This document shows positions 1 to 13,500 of a DNA stretch of 64,000 nt, piece by piece. Position 1 is the stretch's first letter; each line of letters starts with the position of its first letter. A program made the translations under genes and the position numbers. The notes beneath the pieces are model-generated. The model saw only the letters and a program-made list of their open reading frames with translations, made no database searches and had not been told where the DNA came from. Source of the stretch: Thelephora terrestris (Eukaryota > Basidiomycota > Agaricomycetes > Thelephorales > Thelephoraceae); contig WIUZ02000006.1 of assembly GCA_015956445.1 (NCBI GenBank), positions 2,351,001 through 2,415,000 of the forward strand, written 5' to 3'.

Positions 1-697
1 CCAGGTTGATTTCAGAGGGGCTAGCAGATTATTCTCCATTTTTTATGATTTCTTGATTCTTGACAAAAACAGATTAACCACAAAGTATGAGTATTCTATA
101 CGGTGATGGTGAAAACCACTGGACAAAAGATGAGGGATGTAAACCAAATAGATCTCCCACAATTTCAAGTTAGGGCTACAGTCCTTGATCAATATTCTTC
201 AGCACAAAATGTAGACCAGCAACCACCCACCTCCATCACCATCAGTATTCATCAACAGCTAGTGGTTTGGCTCGGATACTGTCTCACCCATCTTCGGCGC
301 ACTGCTGGCCTTCTACTCACCCAACATCTACTGCCCCGTCATCATTGGACTTGCCAAATATCAGCTTCACTGAGGGTTTCCTGGATCCTTCAGTCGAAAA
401 ATCCCGTTTGCAGGAACCTCAATCTCAAGGTGGGCTGAGGCCCTATATCTTACACCACCATGTCTCCTGTAGGTCGGAAGGCATACAGGGACACTCGTGG
501 GTAACAGAGGCCGAAATTATCAGGAGAAAATCCCAGTACCCTCCGTGAGATGCGGGCTCGATGGACGGTCAGGCTGAATTTCCGTGTCTTTTTGTTGTTA
601 GTCCCAACCTCACACCGAAAATGCGGGGTCGATGGAGTGCGAATCATCCGTGGGAAGGCGGAGGAAAATGTAAGATATCGACGGCAAGAGACAAAAG
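1..697. other. No gene recognised at left edge
   Basis: Only short overlapping open frames on both strands, none resembling a known family or showing convincing splice structure. The right part is probably the 3' flank of RPF1, whose stop codon lies at 698-700. Confidence 0.4.
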
Positions 698-2193
698 CTA
701 CAAGAAGAATGTACGTCTGGTCGTTTCAAGTTTTGGCTGTGGCATTTGATCAATACGACAGGGTGTGAGACGCGAACTGGGTCCGCTCACCTTCCATTGC
801 CATTGGTATTCGTCGACGGTCGGCGGTTTGGTTTTATCCTTCGGGTCAGGTTCAGATTCCTCACCCTTTTCCCCATCTTCACTGCCTCCATCGACTTCCT
901 TAGCACGTTGTTGGTCCGGGCTTTTGGGTCCAGGTTGTTCCGTGTCTACCACCGAATCGTCAAATTCATCAAATTCTAGCCTCGTCGAGGGCTCCCCGAA
1001 GCTCTTCACAGCGGGCAATCCTGTTCTCAATGACCTCAATTTCAGGGTGAACCGGGGCCCGATCTCTTGCAACGCCGCCTTTTCTGTTGACCGGAAGGCA
1101 TACCTAGAAGTTCACGAATGTCATTCATTGCTTCGAAGGCATGAGAGTGGGAACAAAACTAACCGATGACGCCTGAAGAATAGGAAATCTCGCTGATTAT
1201 GTAGCGTGACCACTTGTCTGCCTTGGAACTGAGGCATCGGGGGGAACATCGTCTGGAACATCCTCCCGACGGTATGCCCCAACCTCGTCACAAAGTTGTT
1301 CAACACAAGTTCAGGGAAATGAGCCGTTGACCGAGCGTGTCCCTGCGATTTAATGGCATGAGATGTTGGGTCTGGTGAACAACAGTTCGAACAAGCCCAC
1401 AGATATGCGTTTCGAGAGTTCGATCGATGTGAGCTTAAAGTATGCGGTCGGTCCGTTTGGGAGATGGACCAACGTGATTGCATCTAGGTTCAGGGTGAGC
1501 TTTGCTTTCCGTGTAGTTCGAATCGCTTACTCGGTTTCTTCACGTCCTCATTTACGACCAACATCTTCTGATACCCTCTATCCGCGGCCCATCCAGCAAT
1601 CCTGCCTATCTCAAATCCTCGCCCTTTCTTCCTCCGAATAAACTCAGCCCCAGGAAAGATGTCCACAAGCTCCTCGCAAAGGTTGTACGTCACTTTCGTC
1701 GCTTTTGGCGAAGTGGTGACCAGGACCTTGGGTGGCGCGTCTGGATCCCAATCAGAGAAGTACGATGCGAACTGGTCAGAGTCAATATCGGCAGAGGTTT
1801 CTGGGGCCATAGGCACATCGTCTCCGGGCACTGTACTTGGGCCAGTTGAACTCTCAGTGGGCTGAGAGGAGGTAGAGATCGCATTTGCTCGTGTCTTCCG
1901 TGGATCGGCGGTCAAGACGGAAGGATCGAACTCCCTTTGGTTATCAAGCGTGTTGGGGACATTCTGGGCTAATCTTTTCTGAAGTCGAAACACAACTCAT
2001 TTACTTCTAAATCTCACGAACGAGGTGAAGGAAGACGCACCCTCTTTGCCCCAGGGTCCGCGACTTCTGCCTTGGCTATCGCCAGCCTCGACTGCAGCTT
2101 CTTTTGACCCTTTTCCCGCTTGAGCTTCCTGACTGTCTCCTGCCTCTTAACCTTGTTCTTTATGGAAGAGGGCTCAAACCGCGCTGAGGGCAT
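698..2193 (-). CDS. RPF1: Ribosome production factor 1 (Brix domain)
   Basis: Rpf1 is a nucleolar Brix-domain protein needed for pre-rRNA processing in 60S ribosomal subunit assembly. Six exons were read by eye. The N-terminal basic segment starts [19 protein letters not shown], and the family block follows with [31 protein letters not shown] and [11 protein letters not shown]. Next come [18 protein letters not shown], the signature [21 protein letters not shown], and [21 protein letters not shown]. The C-terminus is YQWQWK...[10 protein letters not shown], also a family signature. The last intron is 737..790 (54 nt, GT-AG) and happens to read through without a stop, so naive calls would include it. 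ATG at 2191-2193 gives the conserved N-terminus; upstream codons in that frame are untranslated. Identification is very secure; exact internal junctions are by eye. Confidence 0.95.
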
Positions 2194-3510
2194 TAGAAAA
2201 GAGGGATTGAAAATGATCGACGGAAAGTTCGCACGCTTGCGCTCGTCTCTGAGACACAACCCAAAGTTCAGCACAGCACCAGAATGAGAGCAAGCTAAGA
2301 TACCGAAGCACCAAGGGTTGAACTTTGACAAGTGGCACCCAGACCCTTAGTTGTTCATCAAATTGCCCCTGAAGTCCCCATCTGCACTCTATCGTTCGCC
2401 ACGAGCTCCGTAATGCCGATTGCTCGACTTCCCTTCCCGCCTCGAAACTCGACGTTGCCAGTACAGCTCTACTGAGTGTCGCGTTTGATACACCGCCTCG
2501 ATAGTTTCACCGACACACGACTGAACTACCACAGCCACAAAGATGCCCACATTGCCGGGGCAAAGCTAAGGGGCGCCTCATTCGTGTCTTCCGGCACGTC
2601 GCCGGGACTTGAAGGTGATACAGGACTGCGAGGTAACAAAGGCCACTGACTGGCGCTCCAGGCTCTCTCTCCTGGTCGGGCTTTTGTCCGATTTTCATAT
2701 CAATGGTACCCTCGGATGTCGGGGGATCGATGGTTGCGATCCTCCGTGGTGAAGGCAGAGTTATCTGTGGTTTATTTCACGCAATGTACGTCTCAATGAA
2801 CGGGGAGTCACTCGATTTGCACGAAGGGCCCAAAGTGATTGACTCTCGGGGTCAAGATCGGCTTTGCGGGATGGACAAAAACTCCGAAGCCACCTCGCAG
2901 GTGAATTCATCTCCGTACGACCAACTTCACCGACTCGGACGCGCCCTGGAGGAAGAGGGAGGATTTTACGTCCGAACGGGAGTGTGTCTGTCGCCGGATG
3001 CTTGCCTAGGATGAAAATCCAGGTTCATCGGTGGGAAAATCTTAGGCATTCGTCGGTTGACCTCAACAAGCGCCAAACCTGCCGCCCGCCCAATTCAATC
3101 CGTCTAAGACGCCCGCTATCAAGCCCCTGCGTCAACGATCGAACGGATGATAAGGGTGGGGCTTGTCGGTCGACCGACGGATCTATTCACTACGGTGTTT
3201 AGAAACACGATCGGCTCCGTGCACGTTCCGTCCGCGTCTCACTTACTCATGCTCCCCGTCATCATCATCTCGTCCACCCTTGCCTTTGACAACACCGGAA
3301 GAAACTAGGTTATCTGTTGGATTTTAGCGTTTAACTCGCTATTCTCGGAATGCGAAGCCGGCGTTGAGCCACCGCCGTGGTTTCCCCGTCAACGGGACCT
3401 TTGGAATATCAAGTTTCACCCGTTTTACGATGCCTTGGATAGTACGCAGTAGGGTATATATGTGGGCCGAGTCTCATACCTTCCGACAGACAGACAAACA
3501 CACCCACAAC
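2194..3510. other. Divergent intergenic region RPF1 / Zn2Cys6 factor
   Basis: About 1.3 kb without a recognisable gene, lying between two divergently transcribed genes and so probably holding both promoters. Small open frames here show no family resemblance. A TATA-like element for the right-hand gene is listed separately. Confidence 0.4.
3453..3461 (+). promoter_or_regulatory. TATA-like element of the Zn2Cys6 gene
   Basis: The sequence ggtatatatg lies about 50 bp upstream of the ATG at 3511, a normal position for a fungal TATA box with a short leader. Confidence 0.5.
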
Positions 3511-5366
3511 ATGGTTGACATCCTCGCCAAAGGAAAAGCGTGTCTTCCCTGCAGAGCCAGGAAATCTGTACGCAACTTCCGTTACCACTTGACTATTCTC
3601 ACACTTTGTGTCTTCGCTTCCAGAAATGCGACGGTGACAGGCCATCCTGTGGCAGATGCGCTGCAAATCAGCGTCCTTGCGAATATCGAGAGAGACCTAA
3701 AAAGGTGGACGTTCTGGAGACTCAAGTTGTCAGTCTCACCAACAGACTTCGCATCCTTGAGATGCGAAGGGTCAAGCCTTGTTCGCCTTCTCTCTCCATC
3801 GGTATTGACGACATCCCAACGCGCTGGTGGGAGGCAGATGAGCCCCCCGAGGTTGTGAGCAAGGCATTGTATGTGTCACCATCCAGCTCTATGTTGGGGT
3901 GCTCATCTCACCGATTAACCTGCTAGGTTCAATGCTTTTTCAGCGAACTCTCGTGCGATTGGATTCTTCTTGAATAAGGATAAACTCAAGGCGGCGATGT
4001 ATGATGCAACTGCATTCTTCGATCAGTCGCGGCCGTTGCCGTGCCTTGTGAACGCCATCTACCTGTGGGGCATCGTCCTCTGTGCCTCGCCGGTCTTATT
4101 GGCGCAGGAATCCGTATTCCTTTCTAAATCCCTGTCTACAATCGGAGTTCCCTCCCAGTACAGAGTTGACACTTTGCAAAAGGTCCAAACCCACACCCTC
4201 CTTAGCAACTATTTCATGCGATGCGGCCACATGAAGGAAGGGAAATCTCACTCCAACACCGCGATGTGGCTCGCGATGAGGGGCGGATTTCACAAACCAG
4301 CTCCAGTCCTGTCTATCGTTTCCCTCACTCCAGGGGTCACCGATCCTGCGGAAAATGTGGCCGCTTTTTGGGCTGCCTATTATCTCGACAAATGCTGGAG
4401 CATTCTACTTACGCTTCCTTCTGCCTGCCCGGATCAGAGGAATCCCGCCGATGAAGATCGGATTGATGTCCCTTGGCCGGTTGACGTTGACAAGCTGGTC
4501 CTGGTAAGTAATCGTTTGAGTATATCTAGACAGGTGGTTGATAACCCACGCCGCCTCCCTGTACAGACGCACGTCACTAGACCACAACAGTCTATCGGCA
4601 CCATTACACGCTTTTTAAATGATCCGCTTGTTAGCCATGCGGAGGAAGAAGTCTCATTCGCGGCGATGGAATGTAAAGCCGTGACCTTATTGAACCAGAT
4701 TTGCGATTTCGTTCTGTTGTGGAGCCCGAGTACGTCAAGTCGGTCCTATATCCTTATCTTCCGTAATTGACACCTTCCATTAAAGACCTTGACGCCCCTT
4801 CCAAGAAGGCCTATCTTGACGGCCTCCTTCACAAGAGCCGTATCATTGACTTGTTCTACGGCACTATCGCTCCCGTCACACTGGGTGGCTCTCCAGAAAG
4901 CAACGCTCAGTTACTCGTTGTCCACACCTACATCCGTCTTGCGACGATTCGTTTGGGGATGTTCGATTCTTGGAGAGGAAAACGCTTCGAATCCGCCTTG
5001 GCTATCGCCAACATGTTGGACGACATCGACATTTCTGGCATTGGGTATATGCACCCAGTTGAGGGGGTAAGTCAATCCCCAATCAAAAACAAATCCGCGT
5101 ATTGAGCGGTCCCTTATAGAAACTTTTGACTGTCGCTGCGCGCGTGCTCTTGGAAGAGCTAAAGACTACCACTGATATTAGCTCGGAGGAAGAAATCTGT
5201 AGGGCATTGGACTCTCTCGAATCTGTCCTCATGATCTCTGCCACGAACTGTCCGTTTATCGGTAAGTCACAGTCACTCAGGATGACAAAATCGTCGGCCC
5301 ACGCTGACCCCGCATAGGCGCCGAATACGCCAGCTTTGAAACTGAGAAAGCGAGTCTTACAGGATG
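3511..5366 (+). CDS. Zn(II)2Cys6 fungal transcription factor
   Basis: A nuclear regulator of the Gal4-type binuclear zinc cluster class. The cluster is at residues 11-38 with spacing C-x2-C-x6-C-x6-C-x2-C-x6-C (KACLPCRARKS then KCDGDRPSCGRCAANQRPC). It is interrupted by an intron directly after residue 19. A short coiled coil (VDVLETQVVSLTNRLRIL) follows, as is usual for dimerising members. The remainder resembles the fungal-specific middle homology region: segments such as YRVDTLQKVQTHTLLSNYF, GGFHKPA and AAYYLDKCW carry the typical helical pattern. The last exon ends at TGA 5364-5366 after ...FETEKASLTG. About six introns. Target genes and effector cannot be told from sequence. It stands alone, not in an evident metabolite cluster. 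Confidence 0.88.
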
Positions 5367-5641
5367 ATTATTAGACATGTTGGCAGCCCGACCGAGATCG
5401 CAACATTTTCTAGATTTTTCGCCGGGCAGGGAGTTTGTTCTATTTACGTCCTTCCGCTCTCACTCCCATCCGCATTGCCCGATCTTCTTGGCAAGCGAGG
5501 CGCTGGGTCGTTTTTTCTATTTATTCTCGTATATGCAACCCACGCCTGTATCCAATTTGATTTAGACAATCTCGAAGCTTGATTGAACTGATCCTACAAC
5601 AACGGAATCGTACGGACAACACACGGGCATGGCGTTTTTAC

Positions 5642-7995
5642 TTAAATTTTATTTCTCCGACTCCCGGTCACCTTCCCGCTCCCAATCGAAGAAGCGCTCA
5701 GAGCCATCGCTCGCTTCCTCCTCATTCTCAACACCTTCTTTGCTCTTCTCTCATCATCATCCATCACGCTGGACTCGCGAGAAAGGGCCGTGCTTGTTGT
5801 CATCAAACTAGTCGTTGAGGCTCTAGACATGACCGGTCTTGATGCTTCCTCGGCAGCAACTGCCTCGAGTTCCGCAAGATGACGGTCGTACTCCTGCCTT
5901 CGTTCGTTGATCATCTGGTTAAACGCGCTTCGATACCCGTCATCGCTTTCCGGAAGTGTGACGATTCCCTCGCTTTTCAGCGTCCAGGCCCTCGATAGCG
6001 GGCGAATAGTAGGCAACCTCGGCACAGACGAAGGCCGACCGATGGCGTCTTCCGGCATGCGAGGGATCTGCGGGACCGGGGTCTGCTCCATGACGTCCGT
6101 GTGAGCTGGTGTATTTTCCAAGTTCGAGAAATCATGGAACAACGAATCGCCGGTGTCACTTCCCCCGCCGGATTCCTCCTCGATAGTCTCGTCGAAAGTG
6201 GGAGATTTGCGAGAAAGCCCGTATGAGTTACCGCGTGTGATTAGGTAGCCTTTACCCTTTTCCTTCATGGGATATCCTGTGACAGATTGGGTAGATGTCG
6301 TGCTCATACTGTCAAGAGTGGTTATTCCAGTTTTAGAGGACATTCGGCGATTGTGGCGTGGAGGAATAGGGGTCAAATTGCTGTTTGGTGGCTCCTGAGA
6401 TCGGGGAGTTGAAGTTCCAGTGACGGCACTCCAAGCGTTCGTGATCCCAGTTCGAATGGTCCCTGACCAAGTTTGATCCGCAGTCCTAGCAGGTTCAGGG
6501 ATTTGAATGTCGCTGTTGCTAGCAAGCTTGAAGTAATTCCTCATGTTCGCGGCAGAGGTGCGAGGTTGGGGTGGGTCAATCTGGGAGGACTTTGGAGGAG
6601 ATGAGGAAAAGACATTCTTAAAGCTTGCAGCTGAGAGACGGGAGGGCCAAATTCTCGGGCGACTCGAAGGCCTTTTTGCCGATTCAGGAGCACCACGAGA
6701 CCAGGGAACGGGAAGCCCGCCATCCTGTAGACGCGTGAACCGAGGGACGGAGTTGTCGATCCGAGGAGTGACTTGAGCGGACCCGGGTCGACTTCCCATG
6801 AAGATGCTCGTATTTGTGGATGGAGGAACGTCACCAGGCATGAGATTAGTCACAGTAAGAGGACCAGTTGTGTGAGCTAGCTCAGGAGTGGCCAGGTGAG
6901 GGTAGGAGGGTCGGATCGTCTGCGGTTCTAGGAAGTCTGGCTGTAGCATGGTGGTTGGATCGGGTGGCCGCAGTCGGGCGGGGGGATTGGCCCAGTCCTG
7001 GCTAGCCTGGAACGTAGTAGGAGGATTGAAGAAGCTGTCGTTCTCGTAAGCATGACCTGGATTAGGTTCTGGATCCCAGGAAAGGTCATCTTCAGGTCTC
7101 CTCCGAAAGCGCACGCGAAGAAACCAAGTCATGACGGCAATTATCAGAGCAAGGCCCAAGATCGCAGCCAAGATAGAGCCCACGATGATCGAAGTGGTGT
7201 TCTTATCAGCCGTAGAATTGTTCAAAGCTACGGTAGGAGATGCGCTTCCCGGAGTAGTCGGACCCAACGATTCAACGAGACTGGCGTCCGAGAGAACAGC
7301 TGTCATCGAGCCCGCGAGGACGGTGGGCTGAGAAACAATTCCGGATGATGAAGATGACGTGGGGACAGAGTTTGACGAATAACCCTTCGTCTCTTGCAGG
7401 GACGTTGGCGAAGGAGTGGGGGCATGAGAAGCCTGGGGACCTAGAGTCGAACTCCTTTGAACGTTCGGTTGTTGGACCTGGGATTTGTATCGATTAGCCG
7501 GGATCGTTTAACCATAATGAAGTCAAATCACCGAGGAATTAAGGGGAGCTGGTGCCGGACTTGTAACGGAGGGTTGCTTGAAAGAGGTCAGATAACCATC
7601 CCGAGATATTGCAATGCACATACATAGTCGGCAATGGAAACAGAGGAGGGAATTGAAACGGAAGGAGTGGGCGCCACGGGCGATGGCAAAGGCAAAGAAG
7701 ATGAAACAGATAATGGAAAGGTTAACGAGGGAGTGTCGGAAGCGATGAAAGAGACCTAATAGCCATCTTAGTATTAAATCTTCCTTTGATAGATGAGGAA
7801 GCTACTCACCACTTCGTTCAACTCCAGGATCGACGTTCCATCATCCGGGGACAAGAAGACTGAACCCTGAACGTCCAGCGTTGGTTCAGCGGAAGAAAAG
7901 TCACTCGGAGGTAGTGTAGGCTCATGGTTTGTCTCTCTGGAATAAAGGTGTATCACCACGGGTCCAACCCGTAGATAAGGAGGCAAAGCGTTCAT
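5642..7995 (-). CDS. Single-pass membrane protein, Ser/Thr/Pro-rich ectodomain
   Basis: The N-terminal half is rich in Ser, Thr, Pro and Val, spread over four exons. It includes VSFIASDTPSLTFPLS and QPSVTSPAPAPLNSS, joined at clear GT-AG junctions, and suggests an O-mannosylated extracellular stalk. One strong membrane helix (SIIVGSILAAILGLALIIAVMTWFL) is followed by basic RVRFRRR, so the C-terminus should be cytoplasmic. The tail of about 480 residues is low-complexity, Ser/Pro-rich and ends in a basic stretch (RAKKVLRMRRKRAMALS). Layout resembles fungal cell-surface sensors of the Wsc/Mid2 style, but no WSC cysteine domain is visible. The 5' end is uncertain: ATG 7993-7995 gives no signal peptide, while another frame just upstream encodes a signal-like hydrophobic run (PLAGAALILLFLSILSA). 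A missed first exon is likely. Confidence 0.7.
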
Positions 7996-8582
7996 CGCTT
8001 GGATGAAACGGAGAATCTTGCACCAGGCGAGAATATCAAGCGGAAAGGATGGAAAGGAAAAGCAGGATGAGCGCAGCACCAGCCAGCGGACTTAGTGAGA
8101 AAAGGAGAAAGAGACATTAGTCCCTGAGGGAATCCTGGGCCGGAGAGGAGGCGGAACTTGGCGGAACCTGACTGAAGAATCCTCTGACCTCCTAGAACTC
8201 TACCAGGCGAGGTTTGTCGAGACCTGAGGCTTAAAGTTCACCGACCGGGAAGTCTGTGTCGGGTAAAGAAGAAACAAGTGAATTATGGACATGAGAGATT
8301 GAAGGGCGGTATAATTCGGAAGAAATGCAGAATATATGCGCTAGGGGCTCCCGGGTTTCTCGTTTGCCGGGCCGGGAACCCTCGATCATTATAATTGGCA
8401 CGTGAACCAGATCCTGAGACCACACTTCCCTCTGAACTTGTACATGGCTATCTGAAGGACCAGAGACAACAGGTTGTTCTCTTCCGTTCCTTGCACATCC
8501 TACTGCTTTACACACTGCGCACATCGTTCTCAACTCCACACATTCTGCTTCCTCTATTCCTCGTCTACGTTGCCCTACTGCG

Positions 8583-9758
8583 ATGGAAACCCCTCCTGAC
8601 GTTGTCTCTCAGTCCGATATCTGGTTCGAAGATGGCAACATCATTCTCATCGCTGGAGGTGTTGCGTTCAAGGTGCACAGAGGCCAACTCGAGCGGCATT
8701 CAGAAATCTTTCGGGACCTCTTCTCTCTTCCACAGCCCGTCGATCAGCCAACGTACCAAGGGTTCCCAACAGTCGAACTGTACGACACGCCGTCTGACAT
8801 CACCTTCCTGCTCCGAGCGCTTTATGACGGATTGTAAGTGTTGGTCTTTCCCCTTTTTACAATCTGGCGTCAACCCCCCTTTACCGGCAGATACTTCTAC
8901 AAACCTTACGCAAACGATTGGCAAGCCATTGAAGCGGTTCTGCGACTATCTAGCAAGTATTTCATTGAACATTTGCGACACCGTTGTCTCAGTCGTCTTG
9001 CGGTTGACTGGCCTTTGACCTTGGATAAATGGGAAGCACGGGAACGCGACGCAGTCGACGAGAAAGGAAAATACTCTCCTAGAGAACTCGCTCCACACCC
9101 TATCCTCGTAATCAGTCTAGCGCGGGAGATCGACCACCTTGCATTTGTGCTGCCGTCCGCCTTCTATGACCTTTCTCGGTACGGGCCTAAGAAGATCGTA
9201 TCCGGAGCCTCGGCCCCCATACCTCTGACCTTCGACTCGCCGAACTCTTCTCCTACGTGCTCTCCCACTCTTCCGACACCAGACAGCCCAACCTTCGGTA
9301 GCTCTAACGATCCTGTTCACCTGTCGCACCAGGATGCCATCAATGTGCTTGCTGGGCGAGAACAGGGACAGCGGTTCATGATCTCGTTTATTGAGAAATC
9401 TCTCGTCGATCCGCCAATTTCTCTGCGTTGCATGAACCAGGAATTTCAAAGCCAGGCCTGTAGAGCAGCGTTCTACTTCATCATGCTCAACATTCTTCGG
9501 TCAATCAACGGAATCGCCTTTGGCCGAGACGCAGATCCTTTGTTTACCCTCAACCAGACGGAAGATATGCTCGATAGGACCGACTATGCGGATGCAACGG
9601 ATCCGAAGGTGTTATGTAGTCTCAACATCTGTGCAGCTTGCAAAGCGGACTTCCGGATCGTGATCAGGACTGCGAGACAGGATGTTTGGAAATCTATACC
9701 CAGTTGGTTTGGCTTGCCGGGCTACGGAGAGCTGAGGAAGCACATGGAGGATCGTTGA
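8583..9758 (+). CDS. BTB/POZ domain protein
   Basis: Agaricomycete-type BTB protein. The N-terminal 90 residues match the POZ fold pattern: SDIWFEDGNIILIAGGVAFK, VHRGQLERHSEIFRDLFSL, then PTVELYDTPSDITFLLRALYDG. One intron at 8834..8890 (57 nt, gtaagt...ggcag) restores GLYFYKPYANDW across the junction. Without it the reading frame stops at once. The second half (SSKYFIEHLRHRCLSRL onward) is the helical extension found in this large fungal family, with a Ser/Pro-rich linker (PNSSPTCSPTLPTPDSPTFG). It ends ...ELRKHMEDR. Known BTB roles are dimerisation and Cul3 adaptor function; which applies here is unknown. ATG 8583 directly precedes the domain. Confidence 0.85.
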
Positions 9759-10524
9759 ACGATCTATCTGGTTCGGATAGGAGATACGGCTGTTTCCCCC
9801 TCGATTTTGTTTTCCGCTCCTCGCTCTCTTTTCTTTCACCGTTGCACCTCTTTAATCTATACCACCTTTGTCGCATTTTGACATTATCGTCATATATCCC
9901 TCGTCTAGCTTTATCACATGAATGCCCTCCATCAGCGTGATCCATCTCAGTGAAGTGGGCTATAAAAGGATAGGGAGTTGCTTATTCCAGCGATCATCAA
10001 TGAGAAGAGAACACCGTAAGCCAAGCCACCTTTCCACCCAATCTTTCTTCCTACCACCTCTCCCACATCTGCTCATCAAGTCCGCATCTCAGTGAGCATA
10101 CAAGCGACATCAACAAACGTGGCAGCCCCCTGTTTTACTGATTATTTCGCCTTATTTCACCTTGTTCTCGGTTATTTGTGATTAAATAATCTAGGTCAAA
10201 AATGACGAGATCCGGAGGGTTCTAAATGGCGGGGAGCTGTCATAAACAAGATCAAATAATCACAGTAATCAAATAAGCTGGTGCCTCTTTTCCTGATGGA
10301 CTTGGCATGGATGACCAGACGACAGCAAGAGCCATGGCGATATCAACAAATTGATTGTGGAGTTATTGATTAACATTTCACTCCCCGTGCAGTGCGTCCA
10401 GGCACCGGGTGTACATGTATTGGAAGGGCATGATTGTATGGCACCGGTGCTGAGTACTAGTAGGGATCTTGTGGAAATACATCAATGCTACAGAAAAGTC
10501 CAAGGAAAGGAAAGTGATGCCAGG
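9759..10524. other. Convergent intergenic region, AT-rich
   Basis: 3' flanks of the BTB gene and of the NLR. Around 10135-10285 there are several gattattt / aaataatc stretches in opposite orientation that could be the ends of a small decayed inverted-repeat element. No gene seen. Confidence 0.35.
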
Positions 10525-13500
10525 TCATTCGAAAAACTCCAGAATGACAACATCTGATGTCCCACAACGCTTCAACCCAAGAAACCGCCTACCCCACTTT
10601 GGGAGCCAATCATTTGACCTCCAATGATTAGGCAACCACAAAAGTCGCTTCTTGGTAGGGCTTATTATCCACCCATCATGCATAATTTCGTGTCCACAGG
10701 ATGACTTTGAGGGGAGTACTTTTGGCGGAGACCTAGTTGGCTCTAGGGGCTCCAACTTTGTGGTGCCTGATTCACTATCCTCAACGACTTTCCACCCAAG
10801 CACTGAACTAAAATCATTACCCCAGACCTCAAGTCCATCTGGAGCAAATGATGCTGATGCCAGTTTACGAGGCCCTCTAACACCCGCAAGACACCTGCCG
10901 CTAGACAAATCATAAATTTCCAGACCACCATACAATTGGTCCTTTGTTGGACCCCAAATGATAACACGGCTGGAATCAGGGGAAATAGATGTTCCGGTGG
11001 GTTTCTGATGGTTGAGAGTGAGTGGTGAACGATCAAAAAGCGCCACCCCAATGCTATCTTTAACGTCAGCTGTGGCGTTGAGGGCAGGCTTTTCTGGTAT
11101 GTTCCACGTGATGGCCTTTCCCCTACCAACAGCAACAATTGTGTTTCCAGTCATCCCCAGGTGCACAACTTCCATGCCCGTGTCAATAGCTAACTGTGGG
11201 TCACCGGACCAGAGGTCAAGAATTGTGATTGTGTTTCCTGAGGGGGTTACGAGTGCTGCTAAGGTTTCCTCTGGAGAAAATACCAGAATGGAGGACTCCC
11301 AAGTATGACGCTGGCTTGGAACACCGGAGAGGGAGAGATCTTGATCTTTGGTGTGCCATAGATGAATTGCTGAGCCAAGGACCACAACAACTGATTCTCC
11401 GTTTGGGGAAAGATGTGGTCCTTTACGCACATCCTCGGAGGGGAATGTAAGTTTTTGATGGAGTGTGTAGCCGGCAGAGGACACCTTCCAAACGGAAACT
11501 TCGCGAGGAGCGGTCAGACATGCAAAGAAGCGACCATCAGATGAGAAAGAACTCCTGTGAGAATGTAAGTTGGCGGTGCGATCCGAGACTGGGGTGGGCC
11601 CCGAGTTCAGGAGAAACTTCGAAGCCTTGACGTCCCATACCAAAATTGACCCTTGGTGAGCAAAGGCCAACAGAGAGAGAGCGGGGAAGAATAGGAAATC
11701 TTTCCCATGGGCAATTTCATCTGGAGCAGGAAAAGACTCGACTTCCGCAGGCGGGTGTGTTGACGTGAAGGCAGCTTCCCATATGGTAATAGACCCTGAT
11801 TTCAGAGTCGCAAATCGGAGGCATTCACCATGAGTCCAAATTGGGATCACAATCTTTCCCTCTGGCACAGGATAAGTATGTGTGCGGGTCCTGGAGAGGA
11901 GATCATGGGTAGCAATAAAGGAGATCGTGGGTAGCAATAAAGGATCATAGGTAGCAATAAAGGGAGGAGAGGCTTTCTGGTACAAAACCGCAAGCATTTT
12001 TCCATCTGTGGAATATGTGGATGAGAAGAAAGATGTCATGAGAAACAGGGTGAGCCCTTCCGAGTGGACAGTGCCGGCCGGACCACCAGTCTGGAGGTCC
12101 CAGCTCATGAACATCCCATCGTTAAACATTGTCAGAGTGTGGCCATCTGGGGAGAAACCAAGCAATGGGGTGTGGGAAATTGGGGGAGACTCAAAGGTAT
12201 TAAGTTGCTTGAGAGTCACTGCATCAATGATTTCTACAGTCGCAGAAATGATTGCAATGAATCTGTTACATGGTGACCATGCAACATCATTGATGATACC
12301 TTTGCGTGTGGCTGTAACAACTGGTTCCCATGAAGTTGGTAACCCTTGTACAACTCTTGCCAAGGGACGGGCATATTGTTTGTACAGGCCACGCACGAGT
12401 GATGATTGGGGGGATAGGGGGAGTGCGGAAATATAGATGTGTGGTGCAGACGTGCTAATCACTTCAAAGAATGTGATTACGAAGCGAAGGTAGTCCCTAA
12501 CAAGTTCAAGAGTTGGCGGGTCCTAAATCCAGCAAGGTTAAATTTCCAAAAAAGGACAAGAAGTGAAATGTGAACATACATTGAGCCACCCTGCAGTCGC
12601 TTCCAGTGTATCAATCGCTTCCCTCGCAGCACCAAGGACACTGAGCACTTCCAGCCAGGACAGAAAATCTTTCTCAAGGAATCGGCGCAGGATGGGTATG
12701 ATTTTGAGCGTCTGCGCCTGTGTTGTGTTGAGTAGGTGCCTGTACCAAGACCTGCATGCATATTCCAAAGCTTTATTGATGTGCTTCTCAGTCCTCTCCC
12801 TCAGGTCAGCAACCTCCGAGTTCATGACCCCATCCGGGAGTTTGCACATGTTCAGCTCCAGCCTTTGATCCATTAATTCCAGGCAGCCAATCAGAAGTTC
12901 GGCGTGTTGATCAGGAGGAGAGACCCGAAACCTTGGATTTGTACACCGGGCTGTATCGACGATGAAGTCAGGAAACGATTTGTGAAAGGGTCTAGCAACG
13001 TGATTGACATCTTCTTCCCGGAGAACCAGGAGTGAGTGGATCGATGACAGGATGGGCAACACGTCTTCAGCATCAAGGCCCAGTAACGTGGCGATGGTGG
13101 ATGGAGAGAGTGGATTCGCGGACAGGACCACAGCACCGAGAACGGACCGGACTCTTGGATCACCCTCCGGGTCGTCGTCACCGAAGGCCTCATGAAGGAT
13201 CGTCATGTAGAGCAGATCAAGCGTTGTGTTTACCCCAAATTTGGTCTTCCCTTCGAGCGCACTGTTCTCCGGCGACTGGAGGAGACGATTCAGCTGTCTT
13301 TTGGGATTGTTGTTCCTGAGGTCGATGAACCTGACAGTAGCCACCGCGTGAACGAACAGCCCCCCTGCACGATCACAAAGTGTATTCAGCTGTTCTTCAG
13401 TCGGCCAGTCATCCAGTAGTACGCGTCGACGTGCTTTGAGTTCAGAAAAGGTGTGCCTGAAGAACAGCTGTATGTCATTGTTGATTCGACTCGGCTCAAC

